A stretch of DNA of 8,682 bases, taken from positions 1 through 8,682 of the forward strand of contig ONWK01000158.1 of assembly GCA_900321505.1 (NCBI GenBank), read 5' to 3'. The stretch is from an uncultured Eubacteriales bacterium. Its GTDB lineage: Bacteria > Bacillota > Clostridia > Lachnospirales > Lachnospiraceae. Of this stretch, positions 1 through 5,842 are shown one piece after another (within the stretch, counting starts at the first letter, position 1; the number at the start of each line of letters is the position of its first letter). The position numbers and the translations under genes are program-made. The notes below the pieces were generated by a model. That model did not search any database, was not told the origin of the DNA, and saw only the letters and a program-made list of their open reading frames with translations.

Positions 1-510
1 GCATACAGGGTGAAGAGCCCGAGGGTCGGACTTCTGAATGTCGGAAAGGAAGCGGAAAAGGGCGACGAACTCAGGAAGGACGCATATCAGCTGCTGAAGA
101 ATACGCCGGATGTGAATTTTGTCGGAAATATGGAAGCCCGCGAGCTTCTTTCGGGAGATTATGATCTTGTGGTATGCGATGCATTTTCCGGAAATGTACT
201 TTGCAAATCCGTGGAGGGTACGGCGCTGGAGCTGCTTAAGAAGATAAAGAAGGACATATATTCAAAGAAAAAATATCAGCTGGGTGCGCTCTTCATGAAA
301 AAGATGTTTGCCGGGGAAAAGGAGTTCATGAATTACCAGAACTACGGCGGAAGCGTATTCCTCGGTACAGAACGTGTCATCGTGAAGGGACACGGAAGCG
401 CTGACAGGACAGCCGTTGCAGTCTGCATAAGCCAGGCAAGACGGATGGTGAAGGGGAATCTTAATCAACATATTAGTGAGGGGATACTCAGGGCGCTGCC
501 GGAAGAATGA
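1..510 (+). CDS. plsX: Phosphate acyltransferase PlsX, C-terminal half (5' end outside window)
   Basis: PlsX converts acyl-ACP and inorganic phosphate to acyl-phosphate, the donor for PlsY in the first step of phosphatidic acid synthesis. It is a soluble enzyme that associates with the membrane. The reading frame is open from base 1, so the upstream part is missing; the GTG at base 10 is internal, not a start. The visible 169 residues match the C-terminal half of a protein usually about 330-345 residues long. Family landmarks are VGLLNVG followed by KGDEL, then FVGNMEARELL, VVCDAFSGNV and, near the end, YGGSVFLG and VKGHGSAD. The stop is TGA at 508-510. acpP follows after 53 bases, the usual Firmicute order, which places this at the start of a lipid operon. 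The sequence is intact where visible. Confidence 0.95.
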   Translation, partial: AYRVKSPRVGLLNVGKEAEKGDELRKDAYQLLKNTPDVNFVGNMEARELLSGDYDLVVCDAFSGNVLCKSVEGTALELLKKIKKDIYSKKKYQLGALFMKKMFAGEKEFMNYQNYGGSVFLGTERVIVKGHGSADRTAVAVCISQARRMVKGNLNQHISEGILRALPEE

Positions 511-550
511 CACCTGTGACCGCGGCGAGGAAGCCTGAAGGATTTGCAAA

Positions 551-556
551 AAGGAG
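551..556 (+). promoter_or_regulatory. Ribosome binding site that decides the acpP start
   Basis: AAGGAG with a seven-base spacer to the ATG at 564. It favours the 75-residue ACP over a longer reading from 507. Confidence 0.85.
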
Positions 557-563
557 AACCAAA

Positions 564-791
564 ATGTACGAAGAAGTGAAAGCATTACTGGCAAAGCAGC
601 TTAAGCTGAAGGATCCTTCGGTCATCAGACCGGATTCAAAGATCCAGGCAGAGCTGGGCGCGGATTCCATAGATGTTCTTCAGCTCCTTATGACTCTTGA
701 GGAACAGAAGGGCATTACCATTCCTGATGAGGAACTGATGAAATTTGTGACTGTACAGGACATCGTGGACTATCTTGAAAAGAGGGTATAA
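564..791 (+). CDS. acpP: Acyl carrier protein
   Basis: This small acidic protein carries growing acyl chains on a 4'-phosphopantetheine arm and hands them to the fatty acid and phospholipid enzymes, including PlsX encoded just upstream. The 75-residue product has the usual ACP length. The attachment site is LGADSIDVLQ, with the modified serine at residue 35, followed by the conserved helix II (LLMTLEEQKG) and the acidic IPDEELMKF stretch. The start at 564 is chosen because AAGGAG lies at 551-556, seven bases upstream. An in-frame ATG at 507 overlaps the plsX stop but would add 19 basic residues atypical of ACPs and has only a weak GGA-type site. The stop TAA shares its last A with the ATG of the next gene. 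A paralogous ACP for a secondary pathway is possible, but the plsX neighbour argues for the housekeeping one. Confidence 0.95.
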   Translation: MYEEVKALLAKQLKLKDPSVIRPDSKIQAELGADSIDVLQLLMTLEEQKGITIPDEELMKFVTVQDIVDYLEKRV

Positions 792-1489
792 TGACCGAAG
801 AGCTGAAAAAGGATTGGGCTTTTTCAGGATTTCAGCGCCCAAGGGATATATTTAAGCCGCAGTACAGGCATGCTTTATTGTTACTGGTGATGCTGGCTTT
901 CATCGGATTGTTCTTTCTCTCCGAAAAACTTGCGCTGGGCAGATACCATATAGTGCACTGTGATCTGGATGATATTATACCCTTTAATGAGTATTTCATA
1001 TTATTCTATGTTCTCTGGTTTCCGTTCTGGATCGTCATGCTGCTTTACACCGTATGCTTTGAAGTCCCTACATTTAAGCGGCTTATGAATTACTTCATCC
1101 TGACCTACGGCATAGCTGTGGCCATTTTCTTTATATGGCCGTCGGGACATGACCTGCGGCCGGAAACCTTTCCGAGAGACAACTTCTGTACCTGGCTGGT
1201 GAAAGGCATATACGCTGCGGATGAACCTGCAAGCATCTTTCCTTCGGAGCACGTGATAGGAGCTTTTGCAGTTTTATTTGCAGCGGCGGATTCCAAAAGG
1301 TTTTCCGGTAAAATGATGCTGACCGTGATCGGTTTCCTGGCGATCATGATCACCGTATCCATAGTATTTGTAAAACAGCATTCCGCTCTGGATATACTCG
1401 GTGCCGCACCGGTAGTGGCTCTTGGATATTTTGTGTGCTTCTACCCTGAGCACCGCAGGCGGAAACAAATCAAAAAGCATGAGCAGTAA
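791..1489 (+). CDS. PAP2-superfamily membrane phosphatase
   Basis: This is a predicted integral membrane phosphatase of the type 2 phosphatidic acid phosphatase superfamily, closest in layout to the AUR1/PAP2_3-like branch. It would dephosphorylate a lipid phosphate or isoprenoid pyrophosphate, or transfer a headgroup, at the outer membrane face; the substrate cannot be read from the sequence. The 232-residue product has about six hydrophobic segments near residues 28-48, 68-90, 100-117, 153-166, 175-194 and 200-218. Catalytic motifs are PSEH at 151-154 (His154) and S190...KQHSALD at 190-201 (His197 nucleophile candidate, Asp201). LRP at 122-124 may supply part of the first motif. The tail is strongly basic. 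The ATG overlaps the acpP stop by one base (TAATG), implying translational coupling. In many Firmicutes rnc follows acpP; here a lipid enzyme does instead. Confidence 0.85.
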   Translation: MTEELKKDWAFSGFQRPRDIFKPQYRHALLLLVMLAFIGLFFLSEKLALGRYHIVHCDLDDIIPFNEYFILFYVLWFPFWIVMLLYTVCFEVPTFKRLMNYFILTYGIAVAIFFIWPSGHDLRPETFPRDNFCTWLVKGIYAADEPASIFPSEHVIGAFAVLFAAADSKRFSGKMMLTVIGFLAIMITVSIVFVKQHSALDILGAAPVVALGYFVCFYPEHRRRKQIKKHEQ

Positions 1490-1515
1490 CGGATTGAACC
1501 GAGGCTGTTCATGCT
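1476..1515. terminator. Shared hairpin terminator between convergent genes
   Basis: An 11-base stem pairs 1476-1486 with 1505-1515 (AGCATGAGCAG with CTGTTCATGCT, one G-U pair). The 18-base loop can itself form a short CGG/CCG stem. On the minus strand the stem runs into five T residues (complement of 1472-1476), a good intrinsic terminator for the gene ending at 1548. On the plus strand the stem is followed only by CTTT at 1516-1519, so termination of the lipid block is probably weaker. The left arm overlaps the last codons of the PAP2 gene. Confidence 0.65.
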
Positions 1516-1547
1516 CTTTGCGCATAAGGGGGAAATGATGCAATTTA

Positions 1548-2516
1548 TCAGGTAAGGACCATACAGCCGCATCCGGTGATCTTTGAACCGTTCCAGTTGC
1601 CGCTGAGACGTACAAAGCGGTCATACAGCTTGAAGTCCTTCTTTTCGGGAGACAGATTATCGGTCAACGTGAGTACACGCCGCATTTTCAGAGTGAATTC
1701 ATCCTCTGCCGACTGTATCAGTACCAGAACATCCTTATCAGGACGCTCTTCATCACCGGTATCGTGAATGGAAGCCTGTATAGGCTTGATCTTATGCTCG
1801 CTGGTGCTGTTGCCTGCAGTCACAACCAGGTAATCATCCTGCTCTCTGCCGTCTCCGAAGTAGCCGAAGGCGACTCTCTTGCCATTTGAAAGAGTAAAGA
1901 AACCATACAGCGAATTGGCTTCAGGCTCCTGTGCAGTCTGAACGGAACGGGAGAAACCTCTAAGCAGGGAGGTCTGCCCAACCTTTTTATCATAGCGTCC
2001 GGCGTGATTCTGGTAACGGCGCATATAGAAGAGAGTACCCTGGACATTGCTGTAATTCTCGCCGATCAGCGCCGTGCCCTCAGACAGGCAGTATGGATAG
2101 GAGTAACCCTCAAGACGGTTGTTGATGCCCATTTTCTCAAGGGTTCGCAGATCGATCTTGACACCGTCGTTCTGAACCATGAAATCAAGAGTAATGGCGT
2201 CATCCTTTACATATAACTTGAGCCCCTGAAAGGTCTCACGAAGCTCTACGCTCTCGGATCTGAGCCACAGCCTGTCCTTATCGATAATGGTCTGGCCGAT
2301 CTCATAGAAATGCCTTGCTTCCGAGAAGTCACGCATGGTATCATCCAGCAGACCGAAATACACCTGCACATTTGCCTTCTCACTTTTGGAACCGAAGGAG
2401 GATACACGGAGTACATAATTCATGGCATGGCCGAGGAAATCAAATTCGCCGATCATAAGGAGAGTATCTTCGAAGTAACCCTGACGGATTGCAATATCTT
2501 CAACTCTGTTTGCCAT
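1548..2516 (-). CDS. Hypothetical soluble protein, possibly AttH/CrtC lipocalin-like
   Basis: I do not firmly recognise this 322-residue protein. It has no signal peptide and no membrane segment, and is rich in short beta-type stretches alternating charged and hydrophobic residues. The second half contains GTLFYMRRYQ (about residue 185), a G-Q-T-S-L-L-R-G-F segment, YGFFTLSNGKRVAFGYFGDG, and a closing GNWNGSKITGCGCMVLT. This order, with a glycine-rich final strand ending near LT, recalls the lipocalin-like AttH/hydroxyneurosporene-dehydratase (CrtC) fold. That is a weak resemblance by eye and says nothing certain about substrate. The start at 2516 is supported by AAAGGAG (complement of 2525-2531) eight bases upstream; longer in-frame starts at 2534 and beyond lack a site. 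It has its own promoter, is convergent with the lipid block and divergent from the GTPase gene. It looks intact, with base composition like its neighbours. Confidence 0.85.
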   Translation of the reverse strand: MANRVEDIAIRQGYFEDTLLMIGEFDFLGHAMNYVLRVSSFGSKSEKANVQVYFGLLDDTMRDFSEARHFYEIGQTIIDKDRLWLRSESVELRETFQGLKLYVKDDAITLDFMVQNDGVKIDLRTLEKMGINNRLEGYSYPYCLSEGTALIGENYSNVQGTLFYMRRYQNHAGRYDKKVGQTSLLRGFSRSVQTAQEPEANSLYGFFTLSNGKRVAFGYFGDGREQDDYLVVTAGNSTSEHKIKPIQASIHDTGDEERPDKDVLVLIQSAEDEFTLKMRRVLTLTDNLSPEKKDFKLYDRFVRLSGNWNGSKITGCGCMVLT

Positions 2517-2542
2517 TTTTGGAACTCCTTTCATCAAAATAG

Positions 2543-2557
2543 CTGTCTCACAGACAG
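2543..2557. repeat. Inverted repeat at the predicted 5' end of the minus-strand mRNA
   Basis: CTGTCT, three bases (CAC), then AGACAG: a perfect 6-base inverted repeat. It starts a few bases downstream of the expected transcription start of the minus-strand promoter. It could be a repressor operator or an RNA hairpin at the mRNA 5' end; the sequence does not decide which. Confidence 0.55.
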
Positions 2558-2567
2558 ACACAAAGTT

Positions 2568-2597
2568 ATTATATATGATTTCCACATAGAAAATCAA
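2568..2597 (-). promoter_or_regulatory. Promoter for the minus-strand hypothetical gene
   Basis: Reading the minus strand, TTGATT (complement of 2592-2597) is followed after 18 bases by a consensus TATAAT (complement of 2568-2573). Transcription would begin near 2561 and give a leader of about 45 bases. The perfect -10 box and near-consensus -35 box suggest a vegetative sigma-A promoter. Confidence 0.7.
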
Positions 2598-2604
2598 CAG
2601 TTGA
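2594..2604. repeat. Palindrome spanning both divergent -35 boxes
   Basis: TCAAC-A-GTTGA is a perfect 5-1-5 palindrome centred on base 2599. Its two arms supply the TTGA core of the -35 boxes of the leftward and rightward promoters. It may simply result from two back-to-back -35 boxes, or it may be a shared operator. Confidence 0.5.
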
Positions 2605-2628
2605 CAGGTAGAAAAAACTTTATATTTT
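2601..2628 (+). promoter_or_regulatory. Promoter for the GTPase-mntP run
   Basis: A perfect TTGACA at 2601-2606 is followed after 16 bases by TATTTT at 2623-2628. An alternative TATATT at 2621-2626 would leave only 14 bases. The region is A/T-rich and lies directly upstream of the GTPase gene, giving a leader of about 25 bases. Confidence 0.6.
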
Positions 2629-2642
2629 TATACGAAATAACG

Positions 2643-2656
2643 AAAGGAAAACCTTT
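2643..2656 (+). promoter_or_regulatory. Ribosome binding site of the GTPase gene inside a small hairpin
   Basis: AAAGGA at 2643-2648 lies ten bases before the ATG at 2659. AAAGG (2643-2647) can pair with CCTTT (2652-2656) across an AAAA loop, so the site could be partly masked. The stem is only five pairs and may be unimportant. Confidence 0.4.
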
Positions 2657-2658
2657 TC

Positions 2659-3792
2659 ATGCAGATTAAAGCAAAAAAAACTAAAGTTGATCTGGTCACC
2701 GGCTTTCTGGGAGCGGGAAAAACAACATTTATCCTGGACTATGCATCCGAGCTTCATAAGCGCGGGGAGAGGATAGGCATAATCGAGAATGATTTCGGCG
2801 CCATAAATGTTGATCTGATGCTTCTTCACCGTGAGCTGGGAGACCGCTGCCGCCTGGAAATGGTGATCGGAGGGGATCCGGACTGCCACAGGCGCAGGCT
2901 GAAGACCAAGCTGATCGCCATGGGTATAGACCGTTACGACAGAGTTATCGTTGAGCCATCAGGGGTCTTTGATGTTGAGGAATTTTCTGATATACTATAC
3001 GAAGAGCCCCTTGATCATCTGCTGGAGCTGAACAATGTGATCACCGTGGCAGACGGGGAAATGCTGGCTTCCGGAGCCTATTCGGAAAGCGGCAGGTATC
3101 TGCTGGCGGAGCAGCTGACGAAGGCCGGCATGGTGCTGGTAAGCAAGGCGGAGGATCTGGCAGGGTCAGCGGAAGTGAATGAGGATGGGGAAGAGGCGGC
3201 AGAGGTATATACAGAAGAAAGCCCGGAAGATGGGATAGAGCCGGTGGAGACAGATACAGAAGAAATCCCGGAAACCGGGCTTGATAAAATCCTGAGATAT
3301 ATGAATGCCTCGCTTGAGAATGTCGGATGTGCGAGAAGGCTGGGACCGGAAGAGCTGATACTGCGCAGCGGCAGTGATGCTTCGGAGGCGGATAAGGGAA
3401 CTATAGGGAGCATTTCAGATGGGGACATGGAAAGGCTTCTCTCAGCCGGACACAGGGACTATGCTTACAGAAAGCAGCCGATCACAGAGGACGGAACCTT
3501 CAGCTCGCTTTTCTTCTTTCATCCGGAGCTTCCGGAGGAACCGGCAGAGGAGCTGATGAAGAGGATATTTGCGGATCCTTCCTGTGCGGGACTCATGAGG
3601 GTTAAGGGCTTTGTAAGATATAACGCCGGTCATCCTGCAGCAGAGTGGCTTGAGATCAACGCCACCCGTGAACATACGGAGCTGCGCCCGAGTCCTGTGG
3701 GGCAGCCTGTTCTGATCGCCATCGGGGAGGGCATCAGCGAGAAAGTTATAGGAAGCTATCTCAGAAGCTACGAGAACGAATACAGAGCATAG
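2659..3792 (+). CDS. CobW-type G3E GTPase with altered metal-binding motif
   Basis: This 377-residue protein belongs to the COG0523/CobW branch of G3E P-loop GTPases, which deliver metals to client proteins or maintain metal supply. Walker A is GFLGAGKTT at 15-23, followed by NDFGAINVD at 44-52 and VEPSG at 98-102. The guanine-specificity segment is VSKAED at 161-166, where relatives have N/SKxD, so Glu165 or a shifted Asp166 takes the Asp role. The usual GGCxCC metal-site segment reads GGDPDC at 71-76: only the last cysteine remains, with His77 beside it. Residues 172-208 are a very acidic insert with a tandem repeat. The C-terminal third (about 270-377) has the CobW_C pattern, including FFFHPELP, MRVKGFVRY and AAEWLEI. 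It starts a same-strand run with mntP 32 bases downstream, pointing to metal homeostasis. The metal is not readable from sequence; manganese is an inference from the neighbour. Confidence 0.88.
   Translation: MQIKAKKTKVDLVTGFLGAGKTTFILDYASELHKRGERIGIIENDFGAINVDLMLLHRELGDRCRLEMVIGGDPDCHRRRLKTKLIAMGIDRYDRVIVEPSGVFDVEEFSDILYEEPLDHLLELNNVITVADGEMLASGAYSESGRYLLAEQLTKAGMVLVSKAEDLAGSAEVNEDGEEAAEVYTEESPEDGIEPVETDTEEIPETGLDKILRYMNASLENVGCARRLGPEELILRSGSDASEADKGTIGSISDGDMERLLSAGHRDYAYRKQPITEDGTFSSLFFFHPELPEEPAEELMKRIFADPSCAGLMRVKGFVRYNAGHPAAEWLEINATREHTELRPSPVGQPVLIAIGEGISEKVIGSYLRSYENEYRA
3193..3282 (+). repeat. Tandem 45-base repeat coding an acidic 15-residue unit
   Basis: Two adjacent in-frame units, 3193-3237 and 3238-3282, encode E-A-A-E-V-Y-T-E-E-S-P-E-D-G-I and E-P-V-E-T-D-T-E-E-I-P-E-T-G-L (residues 179-208 of the GTPase). 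An 18-base core (3211-3228 against 3256-3273) differs at a single base, suggesting a fairly recent duplication. Confidence 0.75.
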
Positions 3793-3824
3793 ACAATGAA
3801 TAAGGAGCTGGGGAGTACCGGAAA

Positions 3825-4418
3825 ATGAATGTATTTCAATTTATTATATCAAATGTCCTGCTGGGCATAGGCCTTGCCATGGATGCTTTTTCGGTATCCA
3901 TCGTAAATGGTTTCCATGAGCCGGGTATGTCCGCGGGGAAGAAGAACAAGATAGCCGGAACCTTCGGCTTCTTTCAGACCATCATGCCGCTTATCGGCTG
4001 GGCGGCGGTATCATTCTTCATCCACATCTTTAAGAAGGCGGAACCCTTTATTCCGTGGATCGCCTTCGGACTTCTGATTTTTATCGGAGGTAAGATGCTG
4101 ATCGAAGGGATCATGATCCTCAGGGGTAAAACGGAGGAGAATGAGGAGGACCAGAAGCTGGGGAAGGGAACCCTGATCATACAGGGGATCGCTACATCCA
4201 TCGATGCACTTTCGGTGGGCTTTACCATTTCCGAATACGGTTTTGTCTCGGCACTTATTGCGGCGCTGATGATCGGGGTTATCACATTTCTGCTCTGCAG
4301 GATCGCGCTCACGCTCGGGATAAAGGTGGGGACGAAGCTTAACCGTTACGCATCGCTGGTGGGAGGTATCATACTGATAGGAATAGGAACGGAGATACTT
4401 TTGTCGAATGTGCTGTAA
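3825..4418 (+). CDS. mntP: MntP-family manganese efflux pump
   Basis: This 197-residue polytopic membrane protein matches the MntP (DUF204) family, which exports Mn(II) to prevent manganese toxicity. Six hydrophobic segments lie near residues 4-27, 46-66, 74-97, 114-136, 142-163 and 176-195. The internally duplicated family signatures are GLAMDAFSVS (Asp20) in the first segment and ATSIDALSVG (Asp127) in the fourth. A charged loop at 101-113 separates the two halves. Length is close to the usual 185-200. The ATG at 3825 is preceded by GGGAG at 3811-3815; AAGGAG at 3802-3807 is too distant unless it serves a tiny upstream frame. The gene lies 32 bases after the GTPase gene and 21 before the CoA-transferase gene. 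I see no yybP-ykoY-type manganese riboswitch in the short upstream gap, so control probably comes from the promoter ahead of the GTPase gene. Confidence 0.9.
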   Translation: MNVFQFIISNVLLGIGLAMDAFSVSIVNGFHEPGMSAGKKNKIAGTFGFFQTIMPLIGWAAVSFFIHIFKKAEPFIPWIAFGLLIFIGGKMLIEGIMILRGKTEENEEDQKLGKGTLIIQGIATSIDALSVGFTISEYGFVSALIAALMIGVITFLLCRIALTLGIKVGTKLNRYASLVGGIILIGIGTEILLSNVL

Positions 4419-4439
4419 GGCATCAAGGGGGGATACAAA

Positions 4440-5783
4440 ATGCTTAAGGATTATACTGAGGAATATCGTTCCAAGCTGAGAACGCCTGAGGAGGCGGTTT
4501 CCGTTGTAAAGAGCGGCGACTGGGTGGATTACACGAGCTCTCTCGGAAAACCGGTGCTTCTGGACAAGGCTCTCAGCAAACGCCGGGATGAGCTGAAGGA
4601 TGTGAAGATCCGGGGCAACCTGATCGGGGGGCCTATAGAAGTGGCCGAATGTGACGAGACGCAGGAACATTTCATCTATCACAGCTGGCACTGCTCCTCC
4701 TATGAGCGTAAGCTCTGCGACCGGGGACTGTGCTACTACATCCCCATGGTGTTCCACAATAACGCGGCATATTACGAGTTCTTCATCAAGGTAAATGTGG
4801 TGATGGTCAGCGTGTCTCCCATGGATAAGCACGGATTTTTCAACTTCTCCGTGAATACGGGAGTGGCGGGCCCCATCTGCCGGAAGGCGGATATCGTTAT
4901 CCTGGAGGTAAATGAGCATCTGCCGAAGATCCACGGAGGAAATGATGAGTGTATCCATATCTCCGAGGTGGATTATATCGTGGATGAACCCCATGAGCCC
5001 TTTACCAACCTGCTTCCGATAAAGACCACTGATAATGACCGCAGGATCGCGGAGCATGTGATCCCGTATATTATCGACGGCGCTACGCTGCAGCTGGGTA
5101 TAGGAAGCATTCCGAATGCGGTGGGTGAGATCATGGCGGAGTCGGATATAAAGGATCTGGGGATGCATACGGAGCTGTGTACCGATGCATTTCTGACCCT
5201 GTTCAGGGCAGGGAAGCTTACAAATAAATGCAAGAGCATAGACAGAGGAAAGGGAGTCTTCGGCTGTGCGGTAGGCTCCACGGAGCTGTATGAATGGCTG
5301 GATGATAACCCCGGGGTGGCGGCATATCCGCTGGAGTACGTGAACCGTCCCTTTACCATCGCGCAGATAGACAATATGGTTTCCATCAACAGCTGTGTTG
5401 CCGTGGATCTCTACGGGCAGGTGGCCGCAGAGAGCGCGGGTTCAAGACAGATAAGCGGTACCGGAGGACAGCTGGATTTCCTGGCGGGCGCATCTGCTTC
5501 AAGAGGCGGAAAGGCATTTATATGTCTGAAATCCACCTTCCACGACAAGGTGGACGGAACGGTGAGATCGCGTATCAGACCGCAGTTTGACGGAGATATC
5601 ATTACATCACCCCGGAGTCAGGTTTATTTCATCGTAACGGAATACGGCGCGGTGAATCTGGAGGGCATGTCAACCTGGGAAAGAGCCGAGCTGCTGATCA
5701 GCATCGCACATCCGGATTTCCGGGATGAGCTGATCAAAGAGGCGGAGAAGAGGATGATCTGGAGACGGTCCAACAGGCGATGA
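4440..5783 (+). CDS. Acetyl-CoA hydrolase/transferase-family CoA-transferase (butyryl-CoA:acetate or 4-hydroxybutyrate type)
   Basis: This cytoplasmic enzyme would move CoA between short acyl groups through a glutamyl-CoA intermediate. The 447 residues match the family length. The N-terminal half has SGDWVDY (25-31), the SWH...ERK segment (82-91), SPMDKHGFFNF (126-136) and ILEVNEHLP (154-162). The C-terminal half has QLGIGSIPNAVG (218-229), the probable catalytic Glu245 in GMHTE (241-245), INSCVAVDLYGQV, and the CoA-binding loop GTGGQLDF (340-347). The tail (STWERAELLISIAHPDFRD, ending WRRSNRR) strongly recalls Lachnospiraceae butyryl-CoA:acetate CoA-transferase (But), the last step of butyrate formation. 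The central region differs enough that 4-hydroxybutyrate or another acyl specificity remains open, so no symbol is given. AAGGGGGG at 4425-4432 is a strong ribosome binding site seven bases before the ATG. Only 21 bases separate it from mntP. Confidence 0.88.
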   Translation: MLKDYTEEYRSKLRTPEEAVSVVKSGDWVDYTSSLGKPVLLDKALSKRRDELKDVKIRGNLIGGPIEVAECDETQEHFIYHSWHCSSYERKLCDRGLCYYIPMVFHNNAAYYEFFIKVNVVMVSVSPMDKHGFFNFSVNTGVAGPICRKADIVILEVNEHLPKIHGGNDECIHISEVDYIVDEPHEPFTNLLPIKTTDNDRRIAEHVIPYIIDGATLQLGIGSIPNAVGEIMAESDIKDLGMHTELCTDAFLTLFRAGKLTNKCKSIDRGKGVFGCAVGSTELYEWLDDNPGVAAYPLEYVNRPFTIAQIDNMVSINSCVAVDLYGQVAAESAGSRQISGTGGQLDFLAGASASRGGKAFICLKSTFHDKVDGTVRSRIRPQFDGDIITSPRSQVYFIVTEYGAVNLEGMSTWERAELLISIAHPDFRDELIKEAEKRMIWRRSNRR

Positions 5784-5842
5784 TATCGAATTGAAGGGTA
5801 CGTGAACAGTTACATCGGCAAAATGAAGAAAAGGAGAAGGCC

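Noticed and set aside
507..563. Upstream ATG extending acpP by 19 codons and overlapping the plsX stop.
   Set aside because: The added residues are basic and unlike ACPs, and the strong AAGGAG at 551-556 points to the start at 564.
1139..1150. PSGH at residues 117-120 of the PAP2 protein, identical to the classical second PAP2 motif.
   Set aside because: It is too far from the C-terminal QHxxxD motif and is followed by LRP; PSEH at 151-154 has the correct spacing and membrane setting.
3078..3428. Serine-rich minus-strand frame opposite the acidic part of the GTPase gene.
   Set aside because: Glu/Asp-rich plus-strand codons read as Ser/Leu on the opposite strand; it is a compositional shadow.
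3793..3824. Possible manganese riboswitch ahead of mntP.
   Set aside because: Only 32 bases lie between the GTPase stop and the mntP start, far too short for a yybP-ykoY aptamer, and no characteristic helices are visible in the GTPase gene end.
4011..5168. A 385-codon open frame on the minus strand opposite mntP and the CoA-transferase gene.
   Set aside because: It lies opposite two confidently assigned genes, spans the gap between them, and its His/Arg-rich product resembles no family. It is best explained as a shadow of the plus-strand codons.
5784..5842. Possible operator in GTGAACAGTTAC ahead of lacZ.
   Set aside because: The symmetry is weak (only about half of positions pair), no consensus promoter lies beside it, and it does not fit a catabolite-response element.
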